Below are positions 6,486 to 14,416 of a stretch of 28,797 bases of DNA, piece after piece. The notes below the pieces were generated by a model. That model worked only from the letters and a program-made list of their open reading frames with translations, was not told the origin of the DNA and ran no database searches. Positions within the stretch are counted from its first letter, which is position 1, and every line of letters begins with the position of its first letter. Position numbers and translations under genes: made by a program. Where the stretch lies: positions 1 through 28,797 of IMG/VR virus record IMGVR_UViG_3300035034_001538; one strand, written 5' to 3'. The stretch comes from a virus.

Positions 6486-8879
6486 GTGGCACCCAAGACC
6501 AAGATGCAGCAGCCGATCGACCGGCCGCTGTCCAAGGCGTATCTCAGAGAGTTCAGCGGCTGGAGCACGGCCTATCCTCCAGGATTGAGTGAGCCAACGA
6601 GTCTGCGACTCATGGAGAACATTCTGATCTCGCGTGACGGCTCGGCGAGGATTCGACCTGCACTGAGCTCGGTACTCACTGAGGACATCTGGCTCGACGC
6701 CAACTATGCGAGCACAATGGTCGGCGGGTTTGAGCACTTCTTCTTGAACGACGGGCGCAAGGCTCTCTTGTTTGCTACCCGCCAGACTAGCGGCGTTGTC
6801 TCCTTCAAGGTGGCTGTCTACAACTCCACTACCCAGCGATTTGATGTGAACAGTCTCTCCAGCACAGGAGTAGAGTTTGACGTACCGCAAGGCGAGTCGA
6901 CTCTGAACTTCTCGAGCGCGACAAAGTTCGTCAAGTACCTCCAGATCGACAACAAGATCTTTGCACTGTCAGATGCTGGAGAGGATCTCCGCCTGTTCTT
7001 CGTTGGAGCAGACAAGAAGGCTCGGAAGGTCACGTCGATCACTGTCCCAGAGTGGGACATTGCGGATGCGCTCACTATCTTGCACCCCGAGGCGGCTTGG
7101 ATCAACGGGCCTGTCAAGGTTACTATACCGACGGCAGAGACGCCCACATCAGAAACTCTGATCAGTGACACTTCTGCCGACAACCTCTACTCGTTCGGGT
7201 ACTTCTACACCTTTGAGAATGAGGTGGGGGAGAGTGCTGCAAGCCAGATCACTCTGCTCAAAGAGGCCCGCTCATGGAGTCAATGGCGCTTCCTCAAACC
7301 TGCAGCCAACGGCAACGAGACAACCACCAGTGTTACAGACCCTGCAATGGCGATGGACCAGCTCGTTGCGATCCTCCCGAGTGCAGTCTTTACAGAGGCA
7401 GTTGCTCAAGGCGCACTGCGTTGGAACCTCTACATGTTCACGTGGAGCGACCAGGCAGCTGTGCCACCCGAGGGGGTGCTCGTTGGCTCCCGGAGTCTGG
7501 AAGGCTCCCCCACATACGCGACACACGGCTGGGTCCAGAATACGGCTGCGATCGACGTGAGTTCCGCTGCGAGTATTCTTCCGACTCTCGACAACCGCTT
7601 CAACTACTCAGACCCCTCGAGTGCCGGCCAAGGGCTCGTGGCAGGGGACCGTCTGGTTCTCGTGAACGACGGTGACAATGGCGCCCTGATTCGCTGGAGC
7701 AGCAACCAGGTCGGCGAGTACACGAACTTCACCCCCACCAAGGGTGGAGGATTCAAGACACTCACGAGCGGAAACCTGCTCATCCCTTCCGCTGTGAAGC
7801 TCTGGCAGAACCCGCAATCGGTCGACACGATCACGATCCTCTGTTCAGGTGTCGATGGCTACTCCACCTCGTACTACATGGCCCCTGCTGAGGTGTCAGG
7901 ACAGAGCCAGAGCACGATCATCATGGGCTTCGAGGAGACCACGGCGACGCCTGGAACGGTGAGCCCGTACGGTGTCGAGGTGCTGAACAACGCTCTCTAC
8001 CACCCGCTCGATACCGAGCTGATGAAGAGTACAGCCAGCAACTACAACATCAACCACTCGACGATGAGCACGGACATCGCGAACAAATGGACGGAGCTGC
8101 TCGACAAGCGTCAGATCGTCTCTAGTCAGCACGACAACAGGCTGTACTACCTCGTCCACAACCCTGACGGCGAAGAGCTTATTGAGGGGTGCAGTGGCAA
8201 CGAGATCTGGGTCTACGACGCCCAGAAGGAGGCAGGTCGCTGGAGCCGCTGGCTCGTGCAGGGCATCGCTCTCTCCAAGCTGCAGATCGGGAGCAAGCTG
8301 TACGTGGCCCTCAGCCGGCCAGAAGGCATCTTCGTGTTTGATGATCTCAAGGTCACAGACGACGTCTCGAGCTCTGGCGGTACTGTTCAGCGAGCGATCC
8401 CGTGGAAACTCGAGACCAACACGCAGGGCGCCAACAGGGCGCACGATGCCTGGTCGTATCTGCAGCAGCTCGAGATCACCCTCGGCGAGTGGCAGGGCAC
8501 TCTCAAGTACGGTGTCAGAGGTCACGACGTCAACGGTATCCCGATCAACGTGAGCAAGATCTATCACGCTCAGCAGGCTGTGCCGACAGAGCCTCGACCG
8601 CTCCCGTATGACACGTACGACTACGCACTGGTCAAGCGACACATGAAAGAGTGGTTTTTCTACGCAGAGAGTGTGCCTGACCCGAACGATGAGTCATTGG
8701 TCCAGGACAGTTTCGGACGCATCAGTCTGATACAGTACCGCTACGCTCCCGCGAGCGTCAACGTAGGCTACGAGTACGGCTCGATCGAGACCTTCGAGTA
8801 CGGCCGCTCTGTTGCAGAGCTCCCGACGAACACGAATGCTGGCGTCCCTCAGCCGTATATCGAGACTTCTCGACCGTAG
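6486..8879 (+). CDS. Tail nozzle / tail tubular protein B-like
   Basis: 797 aa, GTG start; the SD is poor (TAGG about 10 nt upstream), so translation is probably coupled to the adaptor gene. The opening YLREFSGWSTAYPPGLSEPTSL and the following DGSARIRPALSS resemble gp12-type nozzle proteins, which begin with a 'genes/starts plus receptor-like' strand motif and are of similar length (~750-850 aa). The body is beta-rich with many Tyr/Trp/Thr strands (YFYTFENEVGESAASQITLL; WSSNQVGEYTNF; LYYLVHNPDGEEL). No transmembrane segment is present. The product would form the distal tail tube that binds fibres. The call rests on size, composition, N-terminal pattern and its position directly behind the adaptor. 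Confidence 0.6.
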   Translation: MAPKTKMQQPIDRPLSKAYLREFSGWSTAYPPGLSEPTSLRLMENILISRDGSARIRPALSSVLTEDIWLDANYASTMVGGFEHFFLNDGRKALLFATRQTSGVVSFKVAVYNSTTQRFDVNSLSSTGVEFDVPQGESTLNFSSATKFVKYLQIDNKIFALSDAGEDLRLFFVGADKKARKVTSITVPEWDIADALTILHPEAAWINGPVKVTIPTAETPTSETLISDTSADNLYSFGYFYTFENEVGESAASQITLLKEARSWSQWRFLKPAANGNETTTSVTDPAMAMDQLVAILPSAVFTEAVAQGALRWNLYMFTWSDQAAVPPEGVLVGSRSLEGSPTYATHGWVQNTAAIDVSSAASILPTLDNRFNYSDPSSAGQGLVAGDRLVLVNDGDNGALIRWSSNQVGEYTNFTPTKGGGFKTLTSGNLLIPSAVKLWQNPQSVDTITILCSGVDGYSTSYYMAPAEVSGQSQSTIIMGFEETTATPGTVSPYGVEVLNNALYHPLDTELMKSTASNYNINHSTMSTDIANKWTELLDKRQIVSSQHDNRLYYLVHNPDGEELIEGCSGNEIWVYDAQKEAGRWSRWLVQGIALSKLQIGSKLYVALSRPEGIFVFDDLKVTDDVSSSGGTVQRAIPWKLETNTQGANRAHDAWSYLQQLEITLGEWQGTLKYGVRGHDVNGIPINVSKIYHAQQAVPTEPRPLPYDTYDYALVKRHMKEWFFYAESVPDPNDESLVQDSFGRISLIQYRYAPASVNVGYEYGSIETFEYGRSVAELPTNTNAGVPQPYIETSRP

Positions 8880-8903
8880 GTAGCGTAACCCGGCAAAACG
8901 CGT

Positions 8904-8909
8904 TATACT
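8904..8909 (+). promoter_or_regulatory. Promoter -10 element (P3) before the 242-aa gene
   Basis: TATACT in the context CGTTATACTAGTCAC lies in the 66-nt gap after the nozzle stop (8879) and 37 nt before the TTG start at 8946. The upstream CGCG and downstream ACGGGCA elements echo P2 and the minus-strand promoter at 26808-26803. No convincing -35 is present. Confidence 0.5.
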
Positions 8910-8945
8910 AGTCACGGGCAACCGCCCGCGACCACGGAGGACACG

Positions 8946-9674
8946 TTGAGCCAAACTGAAAAGGCTGCGTACTGGGCGGAGCTCAAGGCTGCCGGCATCC
9001 AGTTCCCGCAGCACTACCGAGACTACACGACCGAGACGCTCAAGGCGGCGACTCTCAAGCTACGGGAGGGATCTCAGGCCCAAGGCTCTGTCGTTACTGC
9101 CGAGTCTGCGCCGTCGCCCGAGACACAGAGGCCGGCGAGCCCGCCCCCTCGACAGGACCCTGCAGCCCCTCGATTTGGCGGTACGCCAGATGAGATGGCC
9201 GGTATGCGTCTCAACACTCACGATGAGGATGAGCCTCTGCGAGTGGAAGAGAGCGGCCGAATCGTCTATCAGGACGAAGTCAAGAAGTCAGGCTCTCCCA
9301 AGCCGCGAGGTCGTCGAGTCCTGAAGTACATCGACACCGGCTTCAAGACTCAGACAGTCAAGCAGGGTGAGTTCTCGGAGACGTTCGAGATGCCCGGCTC
9401 TGAGGCTGGTCGACCGGCAGAGGCACGAATCACCATGCCGTCCTTCCAGGATGCCATCTACAAAGATCCTCAGTACCCGTTCAAGATTCACGAGTACGCG
9501 GGCAAGCGAGGCTTCGACCTGTTCGAGGTCCGCAAGTTCTACGGTGACAAGAACCTCGTGCCACCCGAGATCGAGACCACATACGTCGGCATGTCGCTGG
9601 CCTACGACATGCGCACCACCATCCGAGCCATCGAAACGGAGTACCGTGAAAAGGTACTTCGGAAGGAGATTTAA
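8946..9674 (+). CDS. Unknown virion-block protein (242 aa)
   Basis: TTG start with GGAGG (8936-8940) 5 nt upstream; no ATG or GTG fits better. Residues 1-45 form a helical start (AAYWAELKAAGIQFPQHYRDY). Residues ~55-80 are Pro/Ser/Ala-rich and probably disordered. The C-terminal half is more ordered, with basic and aromatic residues (GRRVLKYIDTGFKTQTVK; KIHEYAGKRGFDLFEVRKF) and a charged helical end (TIRAIETEYREKVLRKEI). No family is recognised. It is first gene behind P3 and its stop lies 2 nt before the next start, so it is co-expressed with the 197-aa and 369-aa proteins and terminase. A head-assembly or DNA-packaging accessory role is possible but unproven. Confidence 0.7.
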   Translation: MSQTEKAAYWAELKAAGIQFPQHYRDYTTETLKAATLKLREGSQAQGSVVTAESAPSPETQRPASPPPRQDPAAPRFGGTPDEMAGMRLNTHDEDEPLRVEESGRIVYQDEVKKSGSPKPRGRRVLKYIDTGFKTQTVKQGEFSETFEMPGSEAGRPAEARITMPSFQDAIYKDPQYPFKIHEYAGKRGFDLFEVRKFYGDKNLVPPEIETTYVGMSLAYDMRTTIRAIETEYREKVLRKEI

Positions 9675-9676
9675 TC

Positions 9677-10270
9677 GTGAACGAAGACCCTCAGGAGACT
9701 GAAGAGTTCGACGCCCCGCTGTCCCCGCAAGACGTGGCAGACCTCGCCTCGCTCGGAAACACCGAGGGCACGAAGCGAACGCTGCTCGAGATCTGGACCG
9801 AGGTGCTCACGAACATCGAGCCCTCCCGAGACCAGAAGCACATCGCGCCGACGATCGCAAACAAGATCGTCAGCTCGTGGCCTCAGCTCTCGTTCCAGGA
9901 CGTGCGTCACTACCACCTGGAGTACCACGGCAAGCTCATCGAGCTGCGTGACATCCTCGAGAACCTCATCAAGAACAACAAGGACGCTCTCGAGAACACC
10001 GAGGACGAGGCCGAGGACAACCACGGTCTCTACGTCGAGCTGGTCTCCCGCTGGCACGAGCGTGTCGCCAAGTGGGAGCGCGAGTGGGACGTTGATGCTC
10101 CCGACTCGCACGTGCAGCTCGCTGCGATCGCAGACGCTGCGTCGTTCTTCACAGGGCCTCAGGGCCTCGCGGCGCACTTCTCCGACATCGGAATGAGCTT
10201 CTCCGACGAAGACCGTGAGACGCTGACGAAGCGCCTGATCACGGCTGCTGAGGAGGGCGAGGGTGAGTGA
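9677..10270 (+). CDS. Unknown acidic helical protein (197 aa)
   Basis: GTG start with AAGGAGA (9663-9669) upstream. The protein is strongly acidic at both ends (MNEDPQETEEFDAP; AAEEGEGE) and helical, with a central charged stretch (LENLIKNNKDALENTEDEAEDN). Residues 24-32 read LASLGNTEG followed by TKR, the motif shared with the 362-aa protein at 3591. The last 8 bases overlap the next gene. I recognise no domain. Its position upstream of a low-complexity acidic protein and terminase suggests capsid assembly or packaging, as inference. Confidence 0.7.
   Translation: MNEDPQETEEFDAPLSPQDVADLASLGNTEGTKRTLLEIWTEVLTNIEPSRDQKHIAPTIANKIVSSWPQLSFQDVRHYHLEYHGKLIELRDILENLIKNNKDALENTEDEAEDNHGLYVELVSRWHERVAKWEREWDVDAPDSHVQLAAIADAASFFTGPQGLAAHFSDIGMSFSDEDRETLTKRLITAAEEGEGE
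9752..9771 (+). repeat. Second copy of the 20-nt in-frame repeat
   Basis: Matches 3873-3892 with one mismatch (A to C, silent in a Thr codon) and encodes the same LGNTEGT peptide in a different gene. Confidence 0.6.
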
Positions 10271-11372
10271 CGCAGTCACCGGCTCTCAAGAGGAGCCTCA
10301 GGAGCGCAGTCTCGACATTCCTCGTGGAGGTGAGGCAGCGTTTGCGGATCTCATGGACGTCCTCGTCTCTGAGGAGGAACAGCAGAACTCTGGCGAGGGC
10401 GGAGAAGCGACTGGCTCTGCTGGCCCTGGAGACGGACCTGCAGCACCTCCGAGTGAAGGAGCTGCAGGAAGTGCGCCAGGTTCTGCTGCATCGACAGGAG
10501 GAGACGCAGGCAGCGACGGAGTACAGGCTCCAAAAGAAGGAGCTCCCGAAGACGGAGCTACCGCCGGAACTGACGACGGAGATGCCGGCGCCGCCGGCTC
10601 TGCGGAGAGTAGTGGATCAGGGACTCCTGATCCAGCGAGCGGCGTCGGCACGCGCGACGCGTCCGAGTACTCTGCCAACTGGGGAGAAGTCTCCACAGCC
10701 CTAGAGAAGCGGCAATCCGAGAGTCTCGAGCGCGCTGCACTGATGGATGTCCGAAAGGACTACACCACCTACTTCGATGCGCTCGAGAAGCACCCTCGCG
10801 AACTGGTGGGCCAGAAGGTTCCCAAGCTCGATGGCTCCGGCCAGGACGAGGTGCTGCGAGACGCGACGGATGCTCAGTCATGGCAGGACGGTGTCAAGGT
10901 CCAGCTCAAGCGGGAAATCGAGTCTCGAGCGAGTGTCAAGGCCGACGAGGTCCGGCCGATGATGAATACTCTCGCGTCGAGCATCAAGTTGTTCCAGTCC
11001 AACGCTGACCTGGTTCCCAACTCGAAGCAGTTCGACTCTGAGCTCGCAACCCGCGTGGTGAACATCGCGAAGGCGTTCGAGCTCCGGATTGACGGCAAGC
11101 TCGTCGGGTGGAACATAGACATGCAGCCACTCGTGGAGCAGGAACGAGCGAGTCTCGTTGCCTCTCGAGCGGCAGCTGCAGCGTCTGGAAAGCAGGAGCC
11201 GGCAGAGCCTTCTGGTCAGCAGCAGCGCGCTGCAGAGCAGTCTCGCAACGACTCAGGTCAGTTCTCCGGCCCGCAAGCGGGGATCCCGAGCAGGGCAGGC
11301 TCCTCGTCCGAGGGGCAGGAGGACTTCTCCACACTGTTCGGTACACTGGGTCTCCCCGACCTTCGCGTCTGA
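10263..11372 (+). CDS. Low-complexity acidic protein (369 aa), scaffold-like
   Basis: GTG 10263 overlaps the preceding gene by 8 bp; SD-like GAGGAGGG (10252-10259) lies in that gene. Residues ~40-130 are almost only Gly, Ala, Ser, Glu, Asp, Pro and Thr (AGSAPGSAASTGGDAGSDG), clearly disordered and acidic. Residues ~140-290 are charged and helical (VRKDYTTYFDALEKHPREL; LVEQERASLVASRAAAAA). The last ~80 residues are Gln/Ser/Gly-rich, ending EDFSTLFGTLGLPDLRV. A disordered acidic N-terminus with a helical C-terminal half recalls phage scaffolding proteins, but the usual capsid neighbour is not beside it, so the function stays open. A second long frame over the low-complexity part is a composition artefact. 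Its stop overlaps the next start (TGATG). Confidence 0.7.
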   Translation: MSDAVTGSQEEPQERSLDIPRGGEAAFADLMDVLVSEEEQQNSGEGGEATGSAGPGDGPAAPPSEGAAGSAPGSAASTGGDAGSDGVQAPKEGAPEDGATAGTDDGDAGAAGSAESSGSGTPDPASGVGTRDASEYSANWGEVSTALEKRQSESLERAALMDVRKDYTTYFDALEKHPRELVGQKVPKLDGSGQDEVLRDATDAQSWQDGVKVQLKREIESRASVKADEVRPMMNTLASSIKLFQSNADLVPNSKQFDSELATRVVNIAKAFELRIDGKLVGWNIDMQPLVEQERASLVASRAAAAASGKQEPAEPSGQQQRAAEQSRNDSGQFSGPQAGIPSRAGSSSEGQEDFSTLFGTLGLPDLRV

Positions 11373-11491
11373 TGAGTGACGTAGCGATGGGTGTGGCGGG
11401 CATCATTGTGTTCGTCGCACTCGTCGCTGCTGTCATTTGGATAGCCGCTGACTACCACGACAAACATCCTACAGACTGGTTCTTCCACTGA
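11372..11491 (+). CDS. 39-aa single-span membrane protein
   Basis: ATG 11372 overlaps the stop of the 369-aa gene (TGATG), and its own TGA (11489-11491) overlaps the ATG of terminase in the same way. The product MSDVAMGVAGIIVFVALVAA continues with VIWIAADYHDK and ends in HPTDWFFH. Residues ~7-27 are one hydrophobic transmembrane helix; the C-terminus is short, aromatic and polar. Being held between two stop-start overlaps argues that it is translated by coupling. The function is unknown; small membrane proteins next to terminase sometimes act in lysis or DNA injection, but nothing here decides this. Confidence 0.6.
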   Translation: MSDVAMGVAGIIVFVALVAAVIWIAADYHDKHPTDWFFH

Positions 11492-12957
11492 TGCCTCGCT
11501 TCCCGGCCTTCTACCGGCCACGCCCGTACCAGGCCGAGCTCCACCAGATGTGGCGCACTCACCGTATCGGGGTGGCTGTGTACCCGCGCCAGTCTGGCAA
11601 GGACGTGGCTATGAGCATGGAGATGGTTGAGGGTCGTCTCAGAGAACCGAAGACCACTGGTGCCTACGTCTCACTGAACAACCCCATGATCCGAGACATC
11701 CTGTGGGACAAGACGTACCTCGACCAAGAGTCGGGGCAGTACGTCCAGATGCTGCAGGACAACGTTCCCAAAGAGCTCGCGGAGTGGAAGAGCACCATCA
11801 TGGAGGGGCGGTTCACGAACAAGAGCCGCATGAAGCTGCAAGGCTACTTCCAGAGTGGGCAGGACAAGAACGGTGTCGGTACGTCGTTCCAGGACTACGC
11901 GTTCACTGAGCTCGCTCTGTTCCAGCGGGAGGACCCCATCCCCCGACTGATGCCCATCATCATGGGTGAGCACGAGAAGAAGCGACTCATGGTCGCGAGT
12001 ACTCCTCGTGGGAAGCGGCGCAACAGCCTGTGGCAGCTGATGGAGTCGATGAAGGGCGATCCCCAGTATCAGGTGATCATCCGTGACATCGACGACTTGA
12101 ACACGATGATGACCCGCGAGGGACTGCCGGCTGTCATGACTCCTGGACAGCTCGAGAAGGTCCGAGAGAGCTACCTCCGCCGCTTCGGCAACGATCGCAT
12201 GTTCCTGCAGGAGTACTATGTCTCCTTCGAGGAGATGGACGCTGCAGCAGTGTATGGCGAGGCGTTCATGAAGCTCGTCGCGGAGCACCGCAACATTGAC
12301 TTCAACCTGGATACCGGCCACCTTGTCTACGTAGCCTTCGACATCGGCGCTTCCGGGATGCACTCTGACGCGACAGCGTGGATCGCGTTTCAGTGGATCA
12401 ACGGCCGAGTGTTTCTCTATGACTGTGGAGAGGGTCACGGTAAGGCACTCCCCGAGTACGTGGACGTGCTCAGGGAGAAGCCGTGGTTCAACAAGCTGGC
12501 GCTGATCATCCTGCCGTGGGACGGTGACCACCACGAGAAGGCGGTGAACACGACGCCGGCAGACATGATGCGGACGAAGTTCCCTAATGTGTCCGTCCTG
12601 GCGAAGAGCAACAAGGTCTACAAGATCCCTGGCTCACGGCAGGGTGACTACGACATGATCACGGACATCCAGCAGGTGAGGCTCGCACTCTACAACACGA
12701 TCATCCACGCGACAAACTGCGACTGGATGCTCGAGTGCATGGAGAACTACAAGTACGAGTTCAACAACAAGCTGCAGGAGTGGAGCGGGAAGCCGCTGCA
12801 CGACAAGTACTCGCACATGATGGATGCGCTGCGCTACGTGATTCAGTCCACCAAGGAGCTTGACTTCTTCGGTGGGAACATGTTCGACTCCACTGGTTCC
12901 GGGTCTAACAGAGTGTCGAACTACACAGAGGACTGGACAGGAGTGTGGAGGCGGTAA
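11491..12957 (+). CDS. terL: Terminase large subunit (DNA-packaging ATPase/nuclease)
   Basis: 488 aa, near the family's usual length, ATG coupled to the upstream stop. ATPase domain: RPYQ (Gln14) adenine motif, Walker A YPRQSGKD (31-38), acidic motif near DYAFTE (135-140), and coupling motif VASTPRGK (168-175). RNase H-like nuclease domain: AFDIGASG with Asp284, LPWDGD with Asp344/346, and HDKYSHMMDALRY with Asp445, giving the expected three-acid site. The enzyme cuts concatemeric DNA and pumps it into the prohead, docking on the portal, which must lie outside the window. It follows the tail genes, broadly as in T7-like phages where TerL is a late gene near the end of the structural block. 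One base overlaps the next gene (TAATG). Confidence 0.95.
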   Translation: MPRFPAFYRPRPYQAELHQMWRTHRIGVAVYPRQSGKDVAMSMEMVEGRLREPKTTGAYVSLNNPMIRDILWDKTYLDQESGQYVQMLQDNVPKELAEWKSTIMEGRFTNKSRMKLQGYFQSGQDKNGVGTSFQDYAFTELALFQREDPIPRLMPIIMGEHEKKRLMVASTPRGKRRNSLWQLMESMKGDPQYQVIIRDIDDLNTMMTREGLPAVMTPGQLEKVRESYLRRFGNDRMFLQEYYVSFEEMDAAAVYGEAFMKLVAEHRNIDFNLDTGHLVYVAFDIGASGMHSDATAWIAFQWINGRVFLYDCGEGHGKALPEYVDVLREKPWFNKLALIILPWDGDHHEKAVNTTPADMMRTKFPNVSVLAKSNKVYKIPGSRQGDYDMITDIQQVRLALYNTIIHATNCDWMLECMENYKYEFNNKLQEWSGKPLHDKYSHMMDALRYVIQSTKELDFFGGNMFDSTGSGSNRVSNYTEDWTGVWRR

Positions 12958-13280
12958 TGAAGAACAAGACGATCCCCGAGGCGCTGCAGTACATCGCAGA
13001 TCACTCTCAGCCGAGCTCGGACAATGCCCTGCTCATCCCCGCGTGGGAGCACGTCAGCAGAGCTCTCTTCGACATCGCGAACAGCCCTAACCCGAAGGTG
13101 AAGGGTAGCATGGCCCGAGCCACGAAGGCTCAGAAGATCATCCTGGACAGGCTGGTCGGTCGACGCCGGCCAGGCACCCACCCGGCACAGGTCAAGTCCG
13201 ACGAGATCGAGTTCGTTGACCTGACACAAGCTGTCATCCAGCTGCCTGAGCCAGAAGAGGAGAAGACAGATGGCGCGTGA
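12957..13280 (+). CDS. Unknown small protein after terminase (107 aa)
   Basis: ATG 12957 is chosen over GTG 12945 because GGAGG (12947-12951) lies 5 nt upstream and the ATG overlaps the terminase TAA. The first ~75 residues are helical and basic (KVKGSMARATKAQKIILDRLVGRRRPG), and the C-terminus is acidic (QLPEPEEEKTDGA). The basic helical part could bind nucleic acid. A small-terminase role is conceivable from position but not supported by a motif. It overlaps the next gene by 11 bp. Confidence 0.7.
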   Translation: MKNKTIPEALQYIADHSQPSSDNALLIPAWEHVSRALFDIANSPNPKVKGSMARATKAQKIILDRLVGRRRPGTHPAQVKSDEIEFVDLTQAVIQLPEPEEEKTDGA

Positions 13281-13443
13281 CGTAGAGCTTGGGTCGGTTA
13301 AGATCAAGCTGTTCCTAGGAGAGCAAGGGCCCTACGTCGCTCTCAAGCAAGAGGGTGATTTGGGTCTGGTGCAGCAGCTCGGGATGCTGGAACTAACGAA
13401 AGACACTCTTCTTCACAACGTCAGAGAGGCCGATGATGACTGA
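13270..13443 (+). CDS. Unknown 57-aa protein
   Basis: ATG 13270 with GAGGAG about 7 nt upstream inside the preceding gene. The frame overlaps that gene by 11 bp and the next by a few bases. The product begins MARDVELGSVKIKLFLGEQG and ends in acidic EADDD. Alternating hydrophobic and charged residues at the start suggest a small beta unit (VKIKLFLGEQGPYVALKQEG), followed by a helix. The beta pattern is reminiscent of small phage proteins that bind partner proteins, but no family is assigned. Tight packing in a rightward overlap chain supports it as real. Confidence 0.6.
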   Translation: MARDVELGSVKIKLFLGEQGPYVALKQEGDLGLVQQLGMLELTKDTLLHNVREADDD

Positions 13444-13717
13444 GATCGTTCGTCAGCACAACTACCGACACGAGATCCCGAAGGACCACCGGTTGAGCCT
13501 CGACACGAGACTCCGCTGGCTCTGGAATCAGCGCTTTGGCACTGTCCAGACGATTTGGAAGGACTCCCCCGACACGCTCGACAAGACTGCAGCGACGACG
13601 ATCCTGCAGGCGATCGCAGGGCAGGACCTCGAGAGCATCCTGCTCTTGTTCAGGCGTCTCGAGGGCGGCCCTGTGACGGACGATCGGGTTGCTGACGATC
13701 AGCCCTTGCGCGTCTGA
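13436..13717 (+). CDS. Last rightward gene, 93-94 aa, possible small terminase or DNA-binding protein
   Basis: Start at ATG 13436 (SD AGAGAGG at 13423-13429, 6 nt away); ATG 13433 is the immediate alternative. The first ~45 residues are basic and Arg/His/Trp-rich (HNYRHEIPKDHRL; RLRWLWNQRFG). The remainder is helical with a repeated Leu/Ile pattern (TTILQAIAGQDLESILLLFRRLEGG). A short basic-helical protein adjacent to TerL is the usual place for the small terminase subunit, but no definitive motif is seen. The stop lies inside a small stem (CTGAC/GTCAG, 13714-13727). Confidence 0.65.
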   Translation: MTEIVRQHNYRHEIPKDHRLSLDTRLRWLWNQRFGTVQTIWKDSPDTLDKTAATTILQAIAGQDLESILLLFRRLEGGPVTDDRVADDQPLRV

Positions 13718-13852
13718 CAGTCGTCAGTCTCCCGTCGTCTGCGAACGGGCGAGTGTCAGGCATGGCCCGATGATCGACAGGCCGGAACGGCGGGAGAGGC
13801 GGTTGCCGGCGCCAGCGAGACACACTCGAGTGCTGAGTGCCCGCGCGTCCCA
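13718..13852. other. Convergent intergenic junction between the two transcription blocks
   Basis: 135 nt between the last rightward stop and the last leftward stop. It holds weak stems (CTGAC/GTCAG over the rightward stop; CCCGT at 13731-13735 with ACGGG at 13745-13749) and the palindrome CACTCGAGTG at 13823-13832. None has a U-tract, so no convincing intrinsic terminator is visible for either direction. No supported gene is present on either strand. Confidence 0.7.
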
Positions 13853-14389
13853 CTACGCCTCCAGCACCTTCTGCTGGTACTCGAACCAGAGCTCGAGAGT
13901 CAGTGGCCGGTGTCGCTTGATGTAGTAGCCAGAAGGCACCTTGTAGGCTCTCGGAACTTTGCGTCCCATGATCCACGTGCTATACGGCTTACCAAAGTAG
14001 TGTCGAAGAACTTTACTAATCTTACGCAATTCAGGACTGGGCTGACCGCCCGAGGCCATAATACGAGCCACATTATCCCCTGTAGCCCATTCATATACCA
14101 TTACAGCCGAGACACGGTGTCCGTGTCGAGGCGAGAGGTGTCTCAAAAAGAGACGCGTCTCCCTCTCCCACGCCACGAGGTGTGGATCCTCCCGAACGAT
14201 GTACTTGTCCTTGGTGTAAGGCATCTTCGGTCTGTCCTGCACAGGCAGAACGAGCTTCTCCACCTGCTCCGAGCCTGACGGCGGTTGCGCGTTGCTGGGA
14301 ATCCCAGCGAGAGACTCTGCCGGCGGTGCCTTGGGCTGTTGGAGGATGCTCTCAACCTCTGACAAGAGGTCTGGCTGTGTATTGGTCAT
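13853..14389 (-). CDS. Unknown leftward protein (178 aa), winged-helix-like C-terminus; possibly leaderless
   Basis: The frame opens with two ATGs, 14398 and 14389. The first overlaps a perfect -10 TATAAT (14402-14397), whose expected transcription start lies at about the second ATG, so 14389 is preferred (MTNTQPDLLSEVESILQQ). Residues ~1-55 are Pro/Gln/Ser-rich and flexible. Residues ~60-175 look folded and basic: REDPHLVAWERETRLFLRHL, VSAVMVYEWATGDNVARI, ELRKISKVLRHYFGKPYS and VPRAYKVPSGYYIKRHR. The mix of short helices with a basic aromatic hairpin resembles a DNA-binding winged helix, but no family is recognised. It is separated from the replication genes by a strong terminator and has its own promoter, so it is regulated independently, perhaps as a regulator or replication accessory. 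Confidence 0.75.
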   Translation of the reverse strand: MTNTQPDLLSEVESILQQPKAPPAESLAGIPSNAQPPSGSEQVEKLVLPVQDRPKMPYTKDKYIVREDPHLVAWERETRLFLRHLSPRHGHRVSAVMVYEWATGDNVARIMASGGQPSPELRKISKVLRHYFGKPYSTWIMGRKVPRAYKVPSGYYIKRHRPLTLELWFEYQQKVLEA

Positions 14390-14396
14390 GCCTTTC

Positions 14397-14402
14397 ATTA
14401 TA
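14397..14402 (-). promoter_or_regulatory. Promoter -10 element (P5), leftward, directly on the start of the last gene
   Basis: Reading the minus strand, CGCTATAATGAAAG gives a perfect TATAAT immediately before GGCATG. Its position ~7 nt ahead of ATG 14389 predicts a leaderless transcript. The region 17 nt upstream reads CTCTTT, not a good -35. The CGCTAyAAT core matches P2. Confidence 0.5.
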
Positions 14403-14416
14403 GCGGGAACGATAGT

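Noticed and set aside
7896-8642. Long minus-strand open frame (about 248 codons) opposite the nozzle gene
   Set aside because: It is antisense to a better-supported gene in a GC-rich, low-stop region, has Arg/Val-rich shadow composition and no ribosome site or gap.
10267-10704. Second plus-strand frame over the low-complexity part of the 369-aa gene
   Set aside because: The long open frame is explained by the Gly/Ala/Glu-rich codons of the true frame; no SD of its own and no sensible product.
11671-12534. Minus-strand open frame (about 287 codons) opposite terminase
   Set aside because: It lies wholly inside the TerL coding region, whose motifs are conserved; the reverse frame has no recognisable domain or start site.
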